Positions 11,737 to 21,986 of a DNA stretch of 64,000 nucleotides are shown in pieces. This stretch comes from Caulobacter sp. (GTDB lineage: Bacteria > Pseudomonadota > Alphaproteobacteria > Caulobacterales > Caulobacteraceae), in contig NZ_JAGIBH010000003.1 in assembly GCF_017744445.1 (NCBI RefSeq), forward strand, positions 265,179-329,178. Direction: 5' to 3'. The notes beneath the pieces are model-generated. The model was not told where the DNA came from. It ran no database searches and saw only the letters and a list, made by a program, of their open reading frames with translations. Each line of letters begins with the position of its first letter. The stretch's first letter is position 1. The position numbers were made by a program, and so were the translations under genes.

Positions 11737-12102
11737 CTACATCGGGCCGATCGACTCGAACCGCTCGCCGTTGGGCCCGACGATCGAGGTCGGGGCCTTC
11801 AGGCTGCGGGCCGGCAGCATCGCCTTGTAGCGTTCGTAGACCGCCACGCCTTTGCCGGCCTTGGCGGTCAGGCACAGATCGTATTCGCCTTCGCGGCCCC
11901 AGGGCTGGCGCTGCGAGCCGGCGATGTCGCGGTCGCTCTTCACGCTGGCCGCGACCTTGTCAGACAGCTCGCGATCGATGCCCGCGCCGTAGCTGGCAAA
12001 CTTGATCGTCACGTCGCAGCGCCCGGCCGGCGTCTCCGCCATTGGCGCGGTCGCGCAGGCGGTCACGGCCAGGGGCAGCAGCAGGACGGGCAGGCGGGTC
12101 AT
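11737..12102 (-). CDS. Small hypothetical lipoprotein/secreted protein
   Basis: MTRLPVLLLPLAVTACATAPMAE lipobox-like N-terminus, 121 aa; distal part of ORF 11737-12447. Confidence 0.7.
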   Translation of the reverse strand: MTRLPVLLLPLAVTACATAPMAETPAGRCDVTIKFASYGAGIDRELSDKVAASVKSDRDIAGSQRQPWGREGEYDLCLTAKAGKGVAVYERYKAMLPARSLKAPTSIVGPNGERFESIGPM

Positions 12103-12998
12103 TTGGGGAAGCCTCCGGCGCGGGCCAGGGACGAGGCGGGGGCCTTGCCCAGCTTGGCGCTGACGTCGCGGCCGATCTCGATCAGGGCCGCCAGGTCGTA
12201 ACCCGTCTCGAAGCCGGCCCGTTCCAGCATGTAGACCAGATCTTCCGTGCCGATATTGCCCGTGGCGTTCGGCGCGAACGGACAGCCGCCCAGGCCGCCG
12301 ACCGAGGCGTCCAGCACGTCGACGCCCGCCTGGACGCTGGCATAGGCGTTGGCCAGGCCCGTGTTGCGGGTGTCGTGGAAGTGCATGCGCAGGCGGGCCT
12401 CCGGCGCGGCGGCGCGGACGGCCTCGATGCGCTTGGTCACGACCCACGGGTCCGCCACCCCAATGGTGTCGGCGATGGCGATCTCCGGGACGCCCAGGCT
12501 GGCCGCCTCGCGGGCGATGGCGACGACCTGGTCCTCGCCGACCTCGCCGTCGAACGGGCAGCCGAAGGCCACCGAGATGGTCGCGGTGATCGGCGGGCCG
12601 CCGTCCACGGCTTGGCGCTCGGCGATGGCGGCCAGGGTGTCGATCTGCTGGCGCACCGTGGCGCCCTGGTTGGCGACGCCGAAGCCGTCCGAGGCGCAGA
12701 CCACGACATTGGCCTCGTCGCAGCCGGTCGACACGCAGCGCTCCCAGCCACGCATGTTCAAGACGAGGCCGATGCGCGAGTGGACGCGGTCAGACGGCAG
12801 GGCGTCCATGATCTCTTCCGCGCCGGCCATCTGCGGCACGCGGTTGGGGTTCACGAACGACACGACCTCGGTGCGCTTGGCGCCGGCGGCTTCCAGTTTG
12901 CGGATCAGGTCCAGCTTGTCGGCGACCGACAGGATGGTCTTTTCGTTCTGCAGGCCGTCGCGCGGGCCGACCTCGACGATCTGGATGAAGCGGCTCAT
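12099..12998 (-). CDS. Hydroxymethylglutaryl-CoA lyase family protein
   Basis: MSRFIQIVEVGPRDGLQNEKTILSVADKLDLIRKLEAAGAKRTEVVSFVNPNRVPQMA; GGLGGCPFAPNATGNIGTED. Confidence 0.92.
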   Translation of the reverse strand: MSRFIQIVEVGPRDGLQNEKTILSVADKLDLIRKLEAAGAKRTEVVSFVNPNRVPQMAGAEEIMDALPSDRVHSRIGLVLNMRGWERCVSTGCDEANVVVCASDGFGVANQGATVRQQIDTLAAIAERQAVDGGPPITATISVAFGCPFDGEVGEDQVVAIAREAASLGVPEIAIADTIGVADPWVVTKRIEAVRAAAPEARLRMHFHDTRNTGLANAYASVQAGVDVLDASVGGLGGCPFAPNATGNIGTEDLVYMLERAGFETGYDLAALIEIGRDVSAKLGKAPASSLARAGGFPK

Positions 12999-14677
12999 CG
13001 GGCGGGCTCCTCTTCTTCGATCTGGGGCTCGCCGCGATAGATGGTGAGCTTCTCCTGGTCGCCGTCGGAATAGTTCAGGCCCTCGATCACTGACACCGGA
13101 CGCGGCGTCAGGCCCAGGGCGGTCATGGCCTCGCGGAAGGGCTTTTCCTCGCGGCTCTCGACCACGGCCGGGCGGCCTTCCGAGACCGCGTCGGCCGCGC
13201 CCTCGCCATCGGTCAGCTCGGTGGCGGTGCCCAGCTGGAAGATCAGGCTGGGCTCGGAATAGCCGGTCAGGGCCACCGGGCCGGCGGCGCCCGAGCGCGG
13301 CGACAGGCGCGCCTTGTCCAGGGCGTCGGCGATGTCCTTGGACAGGAACAGGGGCTCCAGGCGCGGGATTAGGCCGGCGGTCAGGGCGATGTGGGCGCCG
13401 ACGCCCAGCACCCCGGCGGTGACCAGGGCGCGCACCGAGTGATGACGCAGCAGCAGGAACGCGCCGGCGACCCCGGCGCCTAAGGCCAGGCCCGCGGCCA
13501 GGACGGTCCAGACCAGGTCGTTCTTCGCGCCGAACTTCACTTGGCCATAGATCGCGACGGCGGCCAGCAGGGCGGCCATCAGCACCGATAGGGCAGCCCC
13601 GATCCAGCGCGGCCACTTGGCCAGCGGCTCGCGCACGGCGGCCGCCATCAGCATGGCCAGGGCGCCGTAGGCTGGCAGTTCGTAGTGCACCAGCTTGGTC
13701 GGCAGGATCTCGAACATCAGCCAGGTCGGGATCAGCCAGCACAGGGCAAAGCGCACGCCCGGATCCTTGCGCCGGGTCCAGCCCAAAACGAGGCCCGCCG
13801 GCAGCAGCAGGGTGGCCGGGAACGACAGCAGCGGGGCGAGCAGGGTGTGATAGCCGAACGGGCCTGAGTGCCCCTCCTGGCCGCCGGCCATCTTGGGGGC
13901 CAGGTCGCCGCCGATCGCCGTGCCCCAGAAGGCGCCGTCGGTGGCCACGGTGATCATCATCGCCCACGGCAGGCAGATGGCGCAGAACAGGATCAGGCCC
14001 CAGGTCCAGCCCAGGTCCTTCATCCAGGCGGCCTTGCGGTCCCAGATCGCCAGGGCCGCCAGGGCCAGGAAGGCGACCAGCAGGCCGACCGGACCCTTGA
14101 TCAAAGCAGCCACCGACAGGCCCAGCCAGAAGGCCAGCTTGGTCCACTTGTTCGCCGTCTCGCCCTTCAGGTGGGCGGCGTAAACGCGCGCCAGCGCCGC
14201 CATGGCCAGGGTCGTGCCGCCGCACAGGGCCGCGTCGGTCTTGGCGATGAAGGCCTCGGTCGACAGCAGGAAGGTCGCGCCCAGGATGCCGCCGGCGATC
14301 AGGCCGGTGCGCGGATCAAAGAGGGCCGCAGCGCCCCACGCGACGGCCGCCGCCGCCAGCATGGCTCCCAGCAGCGAAGGCAGGCGATAGGCCCAGATCC
14401 GGCGGTCCTCGGCGTCGGAGAACGCCTTGACGCTCATGGCCTGCAGCCAGTGGATGCCGACCGGCTTCTTGAAGCGCGGCTGGTCCTGGAACTTGATGAC
14501 GACGTAGTCGCCGGTCTCGAGCATCTGCGAGGTGGCCTGGGCGAAGCGGCTCTCGTCGCGGTCCAGCGGCGGCATGGCGAACAGGCCGGGCAGGCCGGCG
14601 ATCAAAGCCACCAAGGCGGCGAACAGAGGGCCGCGCCAACCGCGGCTCCAGTCATCCAGGCGAGATTCAAGCGTCAT
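12995..14677 (-). CDS. Glycosyltransferase family 39 / ArnT-like membrane protein
   Basis: PPLDRDESRFAQATSQMLETGDYVVIKFQDQPRFKKPVGIHWLQ is the GT39/ArnT N-terminal motif. Confidence 0.88.
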   Translation of the reverse strand: MTLESRLDDWSRGWRGPLFAALVALIAGLPGLFAMPPLDRDESRFAQATSQMLETGDYVVIKFQDQPRFKKPVGIHWLQAMSVKAFSDAEDRRIWAYRLPSLLGAMLAAAAVAWGAAALFDPRTGLIAGGILGATFLLSTEAFIAKTDAALCGGTTLAMAALARVYAAHLKGETANKWTKLAFWLGLSVAALIKGPVGLLVAFLALAALAIWDRKAAWMKDLGWTWGLILFCAICLPWAMMITVATDGAFWGTAIGGDLAPKMAGGQEGHSGPFGYHTLLAPLLSFPATLLLPAGLVLGWTRRKDPGVRFALCWLIPTWLMFEILPTKLVHYELPAYGALAMLMAAAVREPLAKWPRWIGAALSVLMAALLAAVAIYGQVKFGAKNDLVWTVLAAGLALGAGVAGAFLLLRHHSVRALVTAGVLGVGAHIALTAGLIPRLEPLFLSKDIADALDKARLSPRSGAAGPVALTGYSEPSLIFQLGTATELTDGEGAADAVSEGRPAVVESREEKPFREAMTALGLTPRPVSVIEGLNYSDGDQEKLTIYRGEPQIEEEEPAR

Positions 14678-14846
14678 GCGGCCACGTTTAGCACGATCCT
14701 TCCGCCAGAGCGCGATAGCCGAAAGTGGAAGCCGGTTTCGGCGGCGATCGCGCTCTAATCTATTGAATCAAGGCCTGTTTATCCTTTTCAAAAGTAGACT
14801 TTTGAAAAGGACAGGCCTTGGCGAATTTTTCAGCTATTAGAGGGCG

Positions 14847-15572
14847 ATGATCGCCACCCCCGACTTTTCCGTCGTCGTCCCCGTCTTTGACGAGGGCGAA
14901 GCCGCCCCGAAGCTGGCGCGCGAGATCGCGACCGCCTTCAACGGCGACAATTACGAGATGATCTTCGTCGACGACGCCAGCCGCGACGACACCAAGGCCC
15001 GCCTGGTCGCCCTGAAGGCCGAGATCCCGCAGCTGCGCGTGCTGGGTCACCGCAAGAACTCGGGCCAGAGCCGCGCCGTGCGCACCGGCATCCTGGCCGC
15101 GCGCGGGCCGATCATCGTCACCCTGGACGGCGACGGCCAGAACGACCCGGCCGACGCTCCGCGCCTGGCCAAGACCCTGCGGGCCGGCCCCGACGTGCTG
15201 GCCCTGGTCGGCGGCGAGCGGGTCAAGCGCCAGGATAGCAGCGCCAAGCGCTTCGCCTCCAAGTTCGGCAACGGGGTGCGCAAGCGCCTGCTGAAGGACA
15301 CCGCCAACGACACCGGCTGCGGGCTCAAGGCCTTCCGCCGCGAGGCGTTCCTGCGGCTGCCGTACTTCGATCACATCCACCGCTACATCCCGGCGCTGAT
15401 GCTGCGCGAGGGCTATGAGGTGGCGTTCGAGCCGGTGAACCACCGTCACCGCGAGAGCGGCGTGTCCAAGTATACGAACTTCGGTCGCCTCAAGGCCTCG
15501 ATCTCGGATCTCTTGGGCGTGATGTGGCTGCAGTCGCGGGCGCGCAATCCCCAAGGCGTGGACGAAGCCTGA
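14847..15572 (+). CDS. Family 2 glycosyltransferase (dolichol-phosphate-mannose synthase-like)
   Basis: FSVVVPVFDEGEAAPKLAREIA..IFVDDASRDDT..ITLDGDGQNDPAD..HRHRESGVSKYTN. Confidence 0.92.
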   Translation: MIATPDFSVVVPVFDEGEAAPKLAREIATAFNGDNYEMIFVDDASRDDTKARLVALKAEIPQLRVLGHRKNSGQSRAVRTGILAARGPIIVTLDGDGQNDPADAPRLAKTLRAGPDVLALVGGERVKRQDSSAKRFASKFGNGVRKRLLKDTANDTGCGLKAFRREAFLRLPYFDHIHRYIPALMLREGYEVAFEPVNHRHRESGVSKYTNFGRLKASISDLLGVMWLQSRARNPQGVDEA

Positions 15573-15668
15573 CCCGCGACAGGCGAGACAGCTTCACCGA
15601 AACCAAAATTACCGCTACGTCTTAACCATGGCATGAAGTTCTCGACGCATGCCAAAGGGGGAAGCTCG

Positions 15669-16091
15669 ATGTTCGCAGCCGTTCCGCTGCTGGCCTTGCC
15701 GGTCATCATCTACAATCTGGTCGCGCTGACCCTGGCTGGAGGCTTCAAGGCGGCCGACGCGGGCGTGCGGATGAGCGACAAGCTGTTCACCATCCACATG
15801 ACCTCGCGGGCCGAGTGGGGCGTCAGCCTGGGCGACCTGCTGCTGGCCGCCTCGCTGGTGGTGCTGTTCGTTGAGCTGCTGAAGTCCACGACCAGCCGCC
15901 GGATCGCCATCATCAACCACTCGCTGTCGATGGTGCTGTTCATCCTGTGCCTGGTCGAGTTCCTGCTGTTCCCGGCCTTCGCGACCTCGACCTTCTTCCT
16001 GGTCACCCTGATGGTGCTGCTGGACGTGCTGGCGGGCTTCATCGTGACGATCGTGGCGGCGCGTAGGGATGTGGATTTCGGGGACCACTGA
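15669..16091 (+). CDS. Hypothetical multi-TM membrane protein
   Basis: MFAAVPLLALPVIIYNLVALTLAGGFKAADAGVRMSDKLF; about 4 hydrophobic segments. Confidence 0.75.
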   Translation: MFAAVPLLALPVIIYNLVALTLAGGFKAADAGVRMSDKLFTIHMTSRAEWGVSLGDLLLAASLVVLFVELLKSTTSRRIAIINHSLSMVLFILCLVEFLLFPAFATSTFFLVTLMVLLDVLAGFIVTIVAARRDVDFGDH

Positions 16092-16118
16092 GTTTCCTCA
16101 CTCGATCACCCCTTTCCT

Positions 16119-16256
16119 GCCTTCCTAGGCCTTGTGCCTAGGACCCATCTTTCCGCGTCTCGGACAGGATTGGGTGTTCGCCCACACTGGCGGCGCTCTT
16201 CGTCATTCGACCAGTCCAGCCGACCCATGGGTCCTAGGCACAAGGCCTAGGAAGGC
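16119..16256. repeat. Palindromic repeat family D, copy D1, paired
   Basis: gccttcctaggccttgtgcctaggacccat (16119-16148) and its exact reverse complement (16227-16256); each arm holds hairpin CCTAGGC-CTTGT-GCCTAGG. Confidence 0.95.
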
Positions 16257-16274
16257 GGGGGTATTGGGTCGACC

Positions 16275-18299
16275 TCAGGCCAGCTTCAGCCCCATCACCG
16301 ACAGTGGCCGCTCCAGCGGGGCGCCCAGGATGTTGGGCGAGCCGATGTCGCCGTGCCACCAGGTGGCGTAGCCCAACGATTTCAGTAGTTTCAGCGACGA
16401 CTGGCTGCGCTTGTCGGGCTGGCACTCCATGTAGATCAGCGGGCGGTGGGCCTTGATGGTCTTGGCCGCGCCGCGCAGCACGTCGATCTCCATGCCCTCG
16501 ACGTCGATCTTGATCAGGTGGCAGGCGGAGAGATTCAGGCTGTCGACCGTGATCATCGCCACCGCCTCGCCGGCCTCGTCGTCGAGATAGGTGAGGGTGT
16601 CGGCGCGGTTGCGGTCGGGCGCGAGGGTCATCATGCCGAAATTGCTGGGCTCGCCATAGTTGATGCCGGGCACGCGCATGGCGCCCTTCTTGGCCCCGAC
16701 CAGGTTCATATAGGCGTGGACATTGGCCCAGCTGTTCAGGGCCACGCTGGCGACCATGGCCTGGAACATGATCCGCTGCGGCTCGAAGGCGTAAACCCGG
16801 CCGGTCGGTCCCACGAAGTTGCAGAAGGCCAGGGTGTGCGTGCCCATGTTGGCCCCGACGTCCAGAACGGTCTGGCCGGGCTGGATCAGTTGGCCCAGCA
16901 GATCGAGCTCATCGCCCGACCAGACGCCGGTCTCCTGGATGCCGCTGAAGATGTAGAGGTCGTTCTGATTCAGCAGCATCGGCCCGAAGCGCGACGGCAC
17001 GACCTTGTTGAACTCGGGCCGCGCTGGCGGGGCTTCTGGCCCGGGCGGCACCTCGGGGAGGGCCGCCAGGGTCAGGTCGTCGTCGGACAGGATCCGGGCG
17101 GTTGGACACGCCTCGCGGGCCTGCCACAGGCAGACGCCGGCGGTCACCGGGCTCTTGCGCCACAGCCAGGGCAGGGCGGCCATGCGGATCGCATCGAGGA
17201 AGGCGTCGGCCTTGGGACCCGCGCGCAGGGCGATCAGGTCCTGGCTGACCTGATTCCACAGCAGGCCGTCGCGGCCGATCAGCGACACGCCCTGCTCGGT
17301 GTCCGGCAGGAGGACGGTCGGATCGGCCGAAAACACCGTGCGCGGATGGGCGAGAATCAGGTCGCCGCCGATCGCCGGGCCCGTCGCCGCCAGGGTGCGC
17401 AGCCGGATCACGCCGAAGCGATCGGCCAGGCTGTCGGGCGGGTCGGTGACCAGGGTCTCGGCGGAGACCCGAACGCGCTCGCCGCGCTCGCCGCCCCATT
17501 CGACAAGGACGCGCGCGACGTCTGGCGAGGCGTTGCACAGATGCAGGTGAACGTTCCAGTCCGGCGCGGCGGCCTCCAGCGACTGGGCCAGGCGCAAGGC
17601 CGCCAGGGCCTCGCGGTCGCCCAGGGCGACGCTGACCACGGTCCGCGCGGCCTTGGTCACGACGATCTCGAAGGCCTCGGGCGAGGAGAACCTGGCGTCG
17701 GGCCGCTGCGTCGGCCATTCCACGGCCTGGCCCAGGCGCTCCAGGGCGGCGGCCAGGCATAGCTCGGCGACGCCCTCGCCATTGACCTCCAGGGCGATGG
17801 CGTGGCGGGCGGCGTCGGCGCTGCCCTCGTAGTCGCCGCGCTCCAGCCGGATGACCGCCAGGGCCAGCCACGACGGGCCGTGGGCGTAGCGCTCCAGCCC
17901 GCTGCGGAATAGGCCCTCGGCCACGGCCAGGTCCTGGCTGTATTTCAGCAGCATGACGCCGCAGTTGTAGTGGTGCTCGGCCAGCTCCGGGTGCAGGTCG
18001 CGGGCCTGCTTGAAGGCGTCGAAGGCGGTGGTCAGGTCGCCCGAGCCCGCCGCGGCCAGGCCGGTCATCGACAGGGTCACGCCCTGGTCGCCCTCGGTCC
18101 CGAACAGGCGAGCGGCGGCGGCGACCGTATCGGTCATCCGCTGGAAACGCTTGAAGTAGGAATCGCGCGCGGCCTGCATCAGCAGCTGGTAGCGAACCGG
18201 CTCCATCGCGCCCTCGAGACGCAACGGCGTGAGCAGCAGCCAGTCCAGCTGCGATCTCAGATAGGCGATGTCGGCGCCGGCGCGCTGAGAATCGATCAT
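16275..18299 (-). CDS. FkbM-family methyltransferase with TPR-like N-terminal region
   Basis: C-terminal [47 protein letters not shown] is FkbM; N-terminal [48 protein letters not shown] is TPR-like. Confidence 0.85.
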   Translation of the reverse strand: MIDSQRAGADIAYLRSQLDWLLLTPLRLEGAMEPVRYQLLMQAARDSYFKRFQRMTDTVAAAARLFGTEGDQGVTLSMTGLAAAGSGDLTTAFDAFKQARDLHPELAEHHYNCGVMLLKYSQDLAVAEGLFRSGLERYAHGPSWLALAVIRLERGDYEGSADAARHAIALEVNGEGVAELCLAAALERLGQAVEWPTQRPDARFSSPEAFEIVVTKAARTVVSVALGDREALAALRLAQSLEAAAPDWNVHLHLCNASPDVARVLVEWGGERGERVRVSAETLVTDPPDSLADRFGVIRLRTLAATGPAIGGDLILAHPRTVFSADPTVLLPDTEQGVSLIGRDGLLWNQVSQDLIALRAGPKADAFLDAIRMAALPWLWRKSPVTAGVCLWQAREACPTARILSDDDLTLAALPEVPPGPEAPPARPEFNKVVPSRFGPMLLNQNDLYIFSGIQETGVWSGDELDLLGQLIQPGQTVLDVGANMGTHTLAFCNFVGPTGRVYAFEPQRIMFQAMVASVALNSWANVHAYMNLVGAKKGAMRVPGINYGEPSNFGMMTLAPDRNRADTLTYLDDEAGEAVAMITVDSLNLSACHLIKIDVEGMEIDVLRGAAKTIKAHRPLIYMECQPDKRSQSSLKLLKSLGYATWWHGDIGSPNILGAPLERPLSVMGLKLA

Positions 18300-18318
18300 G
18301 GGTTGATCTTAGAAAAGA

Positions 18319-18780
18319 TCAGGCTTCCGGGAAGCCGCCCGTCTGCCTCAGGGCTTCACCCAGGGCCATGGCGGCGGTGGTGGCCAGGTTCATCGAGCGG
18401 GTCTCGGGACGGATCGGAATGACGATACGGCCCTGGACGGCGGCATGGACCTCTTCCGGGGCGCCCTTGCTCTCGTTGCCGAACAGCAGGGTGTCTCCGG
18501 CTTCGAACGAAAATCGGTGGAAAGGCGTCGCGCCGCGAGTCGTGAAAAGCAGCAGGCGACCCTCGGCCCGTTCCGGGGCGGCGAGAAACGCGTCCCAACT
18601 ATCGTGCCGCTTGAGGTGCGCCAGAGGCCCATAATCCAGGGCCGCGCGCTTCAAGCTCTTGTCATCCAAAGGAAAACTGCAGGGCTCGATGACATCCAGG
18701 CCGGCGCCAAAGCACGCCGAAAGCCGAATGGCCGCCCCGACGTTCTGGGGAATACCCGGTTGAAAAAGTGCGATACGCAT
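18319..18780 (-). CDS. trmL: tRNA (cytidine(34)-2'-O)-methyltransferase, SpoU/TrmL family
   Basis: MRIALFQPGIPQNVGAAIRLSACFGAGLDVIEPCSFPLDDKSLKRAALDY..LLFGNESKGAPEEVH..IPIRPETRSMNLATTAAMALGEALRQ. Confidence 0.92.
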   Translation of the reverse strand: MRIALFQPGIPQNVGAAIRLSACFGAGLDVIEPCSFPLDDKSLKRAALDYGPLAHLKRHDSWDAFLAAPERAEGRLLLFTTRGATPFHRFSFEAGDTLLFGNESKGAPEEVHAAVQGRIVIPIRPETRSMNLATTAAMALGEALRQTGGFPEA

Positions 18781-18982
18781 AATAAGCGAACCAACCACAA
18801 GGGCAGCAGGGGCTTTGCCGGGAATCGAAAGGGCTTGCGGACTTCGTCCGCGCGTCCGATACGACGATCCGACCGCTGCCTTGTGGCGGAGATCCGCATG
18901 CGGGTCGAGCAAGATATGGCGTCGAAAGGCGCTTCTCCAAGCCGGCCGCGTTTCGTGGCCTGCGGAATTAAGGGGTGACTAG

Positions 18983-19534
18983 GTGGCCGACACCGCCGTG
19001 GGCGCAACGACCGAGCCGGAACACGGGAGCGATCCCTCCCGGCGCGACTTTATTCACATCGCCGCGATCGCGGCCGCCGCCGGCGGCGCCGCGACTTTGG
19101 TGTGGCCGTTCATCGACCAGATGAACCCGTCCGCCGACACGCGGGCGCTGGCCTCGACCGAGTTCGACCTGACCAAGGTCGCAGAGGGCCAGCAGGTCAC
19201 GATCAAGTGGCGCGGCAAGCCGCTCTTCGTGCGTAACCGCACCAAGGCGGAAATCGCCAAGGCGGTCGCGGACGACAGCGCGTCGATGAAGGATCCGGCG
19301 ACGGACGCCTCGCGCGTGAAGCCCGGCAAGGCCAACTGGCTGATCGTCGGCGGCAACTGCACCCACCTGGGCTGCGTGCCGACCTTCGGCGGCGGCGAGT
19401 ACGGCGGCTGGTTCTGCCCGTGCCACGGCTCGGTCTATGACACCTCGGGTCGTATCCGTAAGGGCCCCGCGCCCCTGAACCTGGTGGTTCCGGAATACGC
19501 CTTCCTCACCGACACCAAGGTCAAGATCGGCTAA
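18983..19534 (+). CDS. petA: Ubiquinol-cytochrome c reductase Rieske iron-sulfur subunit
   Basis: [59 protein letters not shown]. Confidence 0.97.
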   Translation: MADTAVGATTEPEHGSDPSRRDFIHIAAIAAAAGGAATLVWPFIDQMNPSADTRALASTEFDLTKVAEGQQVTIKWRGKPLFVRNRTKAEIAKAVADDSASMKDPATDASRVKPGKANWLIVGGNCTHLGCVPTFGGGEYGGWFCPCHGSVYDTSGRIRKGPAPLNLVVPEYAFLTDTKVKIG

Positions 19535-19539
19535 GCGAT

Positions 19540-20826
19540 ATGAGCGGACATTCGACCTATCAACCGAAGACCGGTATCGAGCGCTGGCTCGACGCCCGTC
19601 TGCCGATCGTGCGCCTGGGCTACGACTCGTTCGTCGACTACCCCACCCCGCGCAACCTGAACTACTGGTGGACCTTCGGCGGCATCCTGTCGCTGTGCCT
19701 GGCCTCCCAGCTGATCACCGGCATCATCCTGGTGATGCACTACAACCCGAGCGCTCAGGGCGCCTTTGCTTCCGTCGAGCACATCATGCGCGACGTGAAC
19801 TATGGCTGGCTGATCCGCTACATGCACGCCAACGGCGCGTCGATGTTCTTCATCGCCGTGTACATCCACATGCTGCGCGGCCTGTACTACGGCTCCTACA
19901 AGGCGCCGCGTGAAGTGCTGTGGCTGCTGGGCTGCGTGATCTACCTGCTGATGATGGCGACCGCCTTCATGGGCTACGTCCTGCCCTGGGGCCAGATGTC
20001 GTTCCACGGCGCCGTCGTCATCACCAACCTGTTCGGCGCCCTGCCGCTGGTCGGCGAAAGCATCACCACCTGGCTGTGGGGCGGCTTCGCGGTCGACAAC
20101 CCGACCCTGAACCGCTTCTTCTCGCTGCACTACCTGCTGCCCTTCATGATCGCGGGCGTCGTGATCCTGCACATCTGGGCTCTGCACGTCGTCGGCCAGA
20201 ACAACCCGACCGGCGTTGACCCCAAGTCGAAGGCCGACACCGTTCCCTTCACGCCGTACGCCACGGTGAAGGACGGCTTCGCGATGAGCGTCTTCCTGAT
20301 CCTCTTCGCCTTCTTCGTCTTCTACATGCCCAACGCCCTGGGCCACGCCGACAACTACGTCGAAGCCAACCCGCTGGTGACGCCGTCGCACATCGTTCCG
20401 GAATGGTACTTCCTGCCGTTCTACGCGATCCTGCGCGCCGTTCCGGACAAGCTGATGGGCGTGCTGGCCATGTTCGGCGCCATCGCCTGCCTGTTCGCCC
20501 TGCCGTGGCTGGACACCTCGAAGGTGCGCTCGATGCGCTACCGCCCGACCGCGAAGATCTACTTCGTGTTCTTCCTGGTGGCCTGCATCGTGCTGGGCTT
20601 CTGCGGCGCCAAGTTGCCCGACGATCCCGTGATACCGCACCTGACCACGTTCCAGCTGGGCGGTTCGGACCTGAACAGCTTCGTGTGGCTGTCGCGCGTC
20701 GCCTCGCTCTACTACTTCGCTTTCTTCCTGGTCGTTCTCCCGGTCCTGGGTCTGGTCGAAAAGACCCTGCCCGTGCCGGACTCGATCGCCTCGCCGGCCC
20801 TCTCGGCCGACGCTCACAAGGGTTGA
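19540..20826 (+). CDS. petB: Cytochrome b subunit of bc1 complex
   Basis: [63 protein letters not shown]. Confidence 0.97.
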   Translation: MSGHSTYQPKTGIERWLDARLPIVRLGYDSFVDYPTPRNLNYWWTFGGILSLCLASQLITGIILVMHYNPSAQGAFASVEHIMRDVNYGWLIRYMHANGASMFFIAVYIHMLRGLYYGSYKAPREVLWLLGCVIYLLMMATAFMGYVLPWGQMSFHGAVVITNLFGALPLVGESITTWLWGGFAVDNPTLNRFFSLHYLLPFMIAGVVILHIWALHVVGQNNPTGVDPKSKADTVPFTPYATVKDGFAMSVFLILFAFFVFYMPNALGHADNYVEANPLVTPSHIVPEWYFLPFYAILRAVPDKLMGVLAMFGAIACLFALPWLDTSKVRSMRYRPTAKIYFVFFLVACIVLGFCGAKLPDDPVIPHLTTFQLGGSDLNSFVWLSRVASLYYFAFFLVVLPVLGLVEKTLPVPDSIASPALSADAHKG

Positions 20827-20831
20827 TCCCG

Positions 20832-21686
20832 ATGCTCCGCAAACTCTCGGTTATCGCGGCGGCGGCGGGTCTCCTGGTCGTCGGCGCCGCCGGCCCGGCC
20901 CTCGCCAACGGCGGGGCCCTGAAGGCCAAGGAAGTGCACTGGTCGTTCGAAGGCCCCTTCGGCAAGTTCGACCAGGCGCAGCTGCAACGCGGCTTCAAGG
21001 TCTATCGTGAAGTCTGTTCGGCCTGCCACTCGCTGAAGCTGGTTTCGTTCCGGAACCTGGGCGACAAGGGCGGTCCGTTCTACAACGAGAAGTACCAGAA
21101 CCCGAACGACAACCCTTGGGTCAAGGCGATCGCCAAGGACTACGAGGTCAACGACATCGACGGTGAGACCGGCGACGCCATCAAGCGTCCCGCGACCAGC
21201 GCCGACCACTTCCCGTCGCCCTTCGCCAACGAAGCCGCGGCCCGCGCCTCGAACGGCGGCGCCCTGCCGCCGGACATGTCGCTGCTGGCCAAGGCGCGCG
21301 AAGAAGGTCCGGACCACATCTACTCGGTCGTCACCGGCTATGTGGATGCTCCCAAGGGCCTGACGGTCCCGACCGGCGGTCACTACAACCCGTACTTCCC
21401 GGGCGACCTGACCTCGGCCTGGCACGGCGATCACAAGCACACCCCGCCGGGTGGCTTCATCGCCATGGCCCCGCCGCTGAAGGCCGGCCTGGTGACGTTC
21501 GACGACGGCACCAAGTCGACCCTGGACCAGCAAGGCAAGGACGTCGCGGCGTTCCTGATGTGGGCCGCCGAGCCCAAGCTGGAAGAGCGCAAGCAGACCG
21601 GCTTCGCCGTTCTGATCTACCTCGTCCTGCTCTCGGGCCTGCTGTACGCCAGCTACAAGACGGTCTGGAAGAACGAGTCGCACTGA
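20832..21686 (+). CDS. petC: Cytochrome c1
   Basis: Signal peptide; VCSACHSLKLVSFRNLGD (CxxCH), IAMAPPL; start ATG at 20832. Confidence 0.95.
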   Translation: MLRKLSVIAAAAGLLVVGAAGPALANGGALKAKEVHWSFEGPFGKFDQAQLQRGFKVYREVCSACHSLKLVSFRNLGDKGGPFYNEKYQNPNDNPWVKAIAKDYEVNDIDGETGDAIKRPATSADHFPSPFANEAAARASNGGALPPDMSLLAKAREEGPDHIYSVVTGYVDAPKGLTVPTGGHYNPYFPGDLTSAWHGDHKHTPPGGFIAMAPPLKAGLVTFDDGTKSTLDQQGKDVAAFLMWAAEPKLEERKQTGFAVLIYLVLLSGLLYASYKTVWKNESH

Positions 21687-21706
21687 GCCTGCCTTAGCAG
21701 GCTCAG
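21683..21706 (+). other. Perfect hairpin overlapping the petC stop codon
   Basis: CTGAGCCTGC-CTTA-GCAGGCTCAG; TGA stop at 21684-21686 lies in the stem. Confidence 0.8.
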
Positions 21707-21765
21707 CCTCTAAAGATGGAGCGCGTCGTCGTGCTCCGAGCGGCTGGTTCACAGAGCTGAATACG

Positions 21766-21799
21766 GAAAGGCCCGGTGGAAACACCGGGCCTTTCTTTT
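21766..21799 (+). terminator. Rho-independent terminator of petABC
   Basis: gaaaggcccggtggaaacaccgggcctttcttttg: GC-rich stem plus T-rich tail. Confidence 0.88.
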
Positions 21800-21830
21800 G
21801 GTTTGAACTCTGAAACCAGCAAACCAACCC

Positions 21831-21970
21831 TGCCTTCCTCGCCCTTGTGGCGAGGACCCATGGCGCGGCTTGGCTCGGCGGCTTTGATCGTGACGCCGCC
21901 AGCGTGTGCGAGCTCCCGCAAAGCGGCGCCGGCTGAACGATGGGCCCTAGGCACAAGGCCTAGGGAGGCA
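21831..21970. repeat. Palindromic repeat family D, copy D2, paired with one diverged arm
   Basis: tgccttcctcgcccttgtggcgaggacccat (21831-21861) and atgggccctaggcacaaggcctagggaggca (21940-21970). Confidence 0.93.
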
Positions 21971-21986
21971 GTTGAGGGTTAGGCGC

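Noticed and set aside
12099-14225. 708-aa minus ORF joining GT39 and HMG-CoA lyase regions
   Set aside because: The N-terminal half is an out-of-frame reading of the GT39 gene; only the C-terminal HMG-CoA lyase part (from 12998) is real.
15621-15630. CtrA-like half-site TTAACCAT upstream of a membrane protein gene
   Set aside because: Only a half-site; no TTAA-N7-TTAA partner seen, so not supported.
16119-16256. Family-D elements as simple Rho-independent terminators
   Set aside because: Strong hairpins but no T-tract following, and a copy between co-directional genes; termination may occur but is not sufficient to explain the paired structure.
16446-17762. 438-aa plus ORF
   Set aside because: Antisense to the FkbM gene; shadow ORF.
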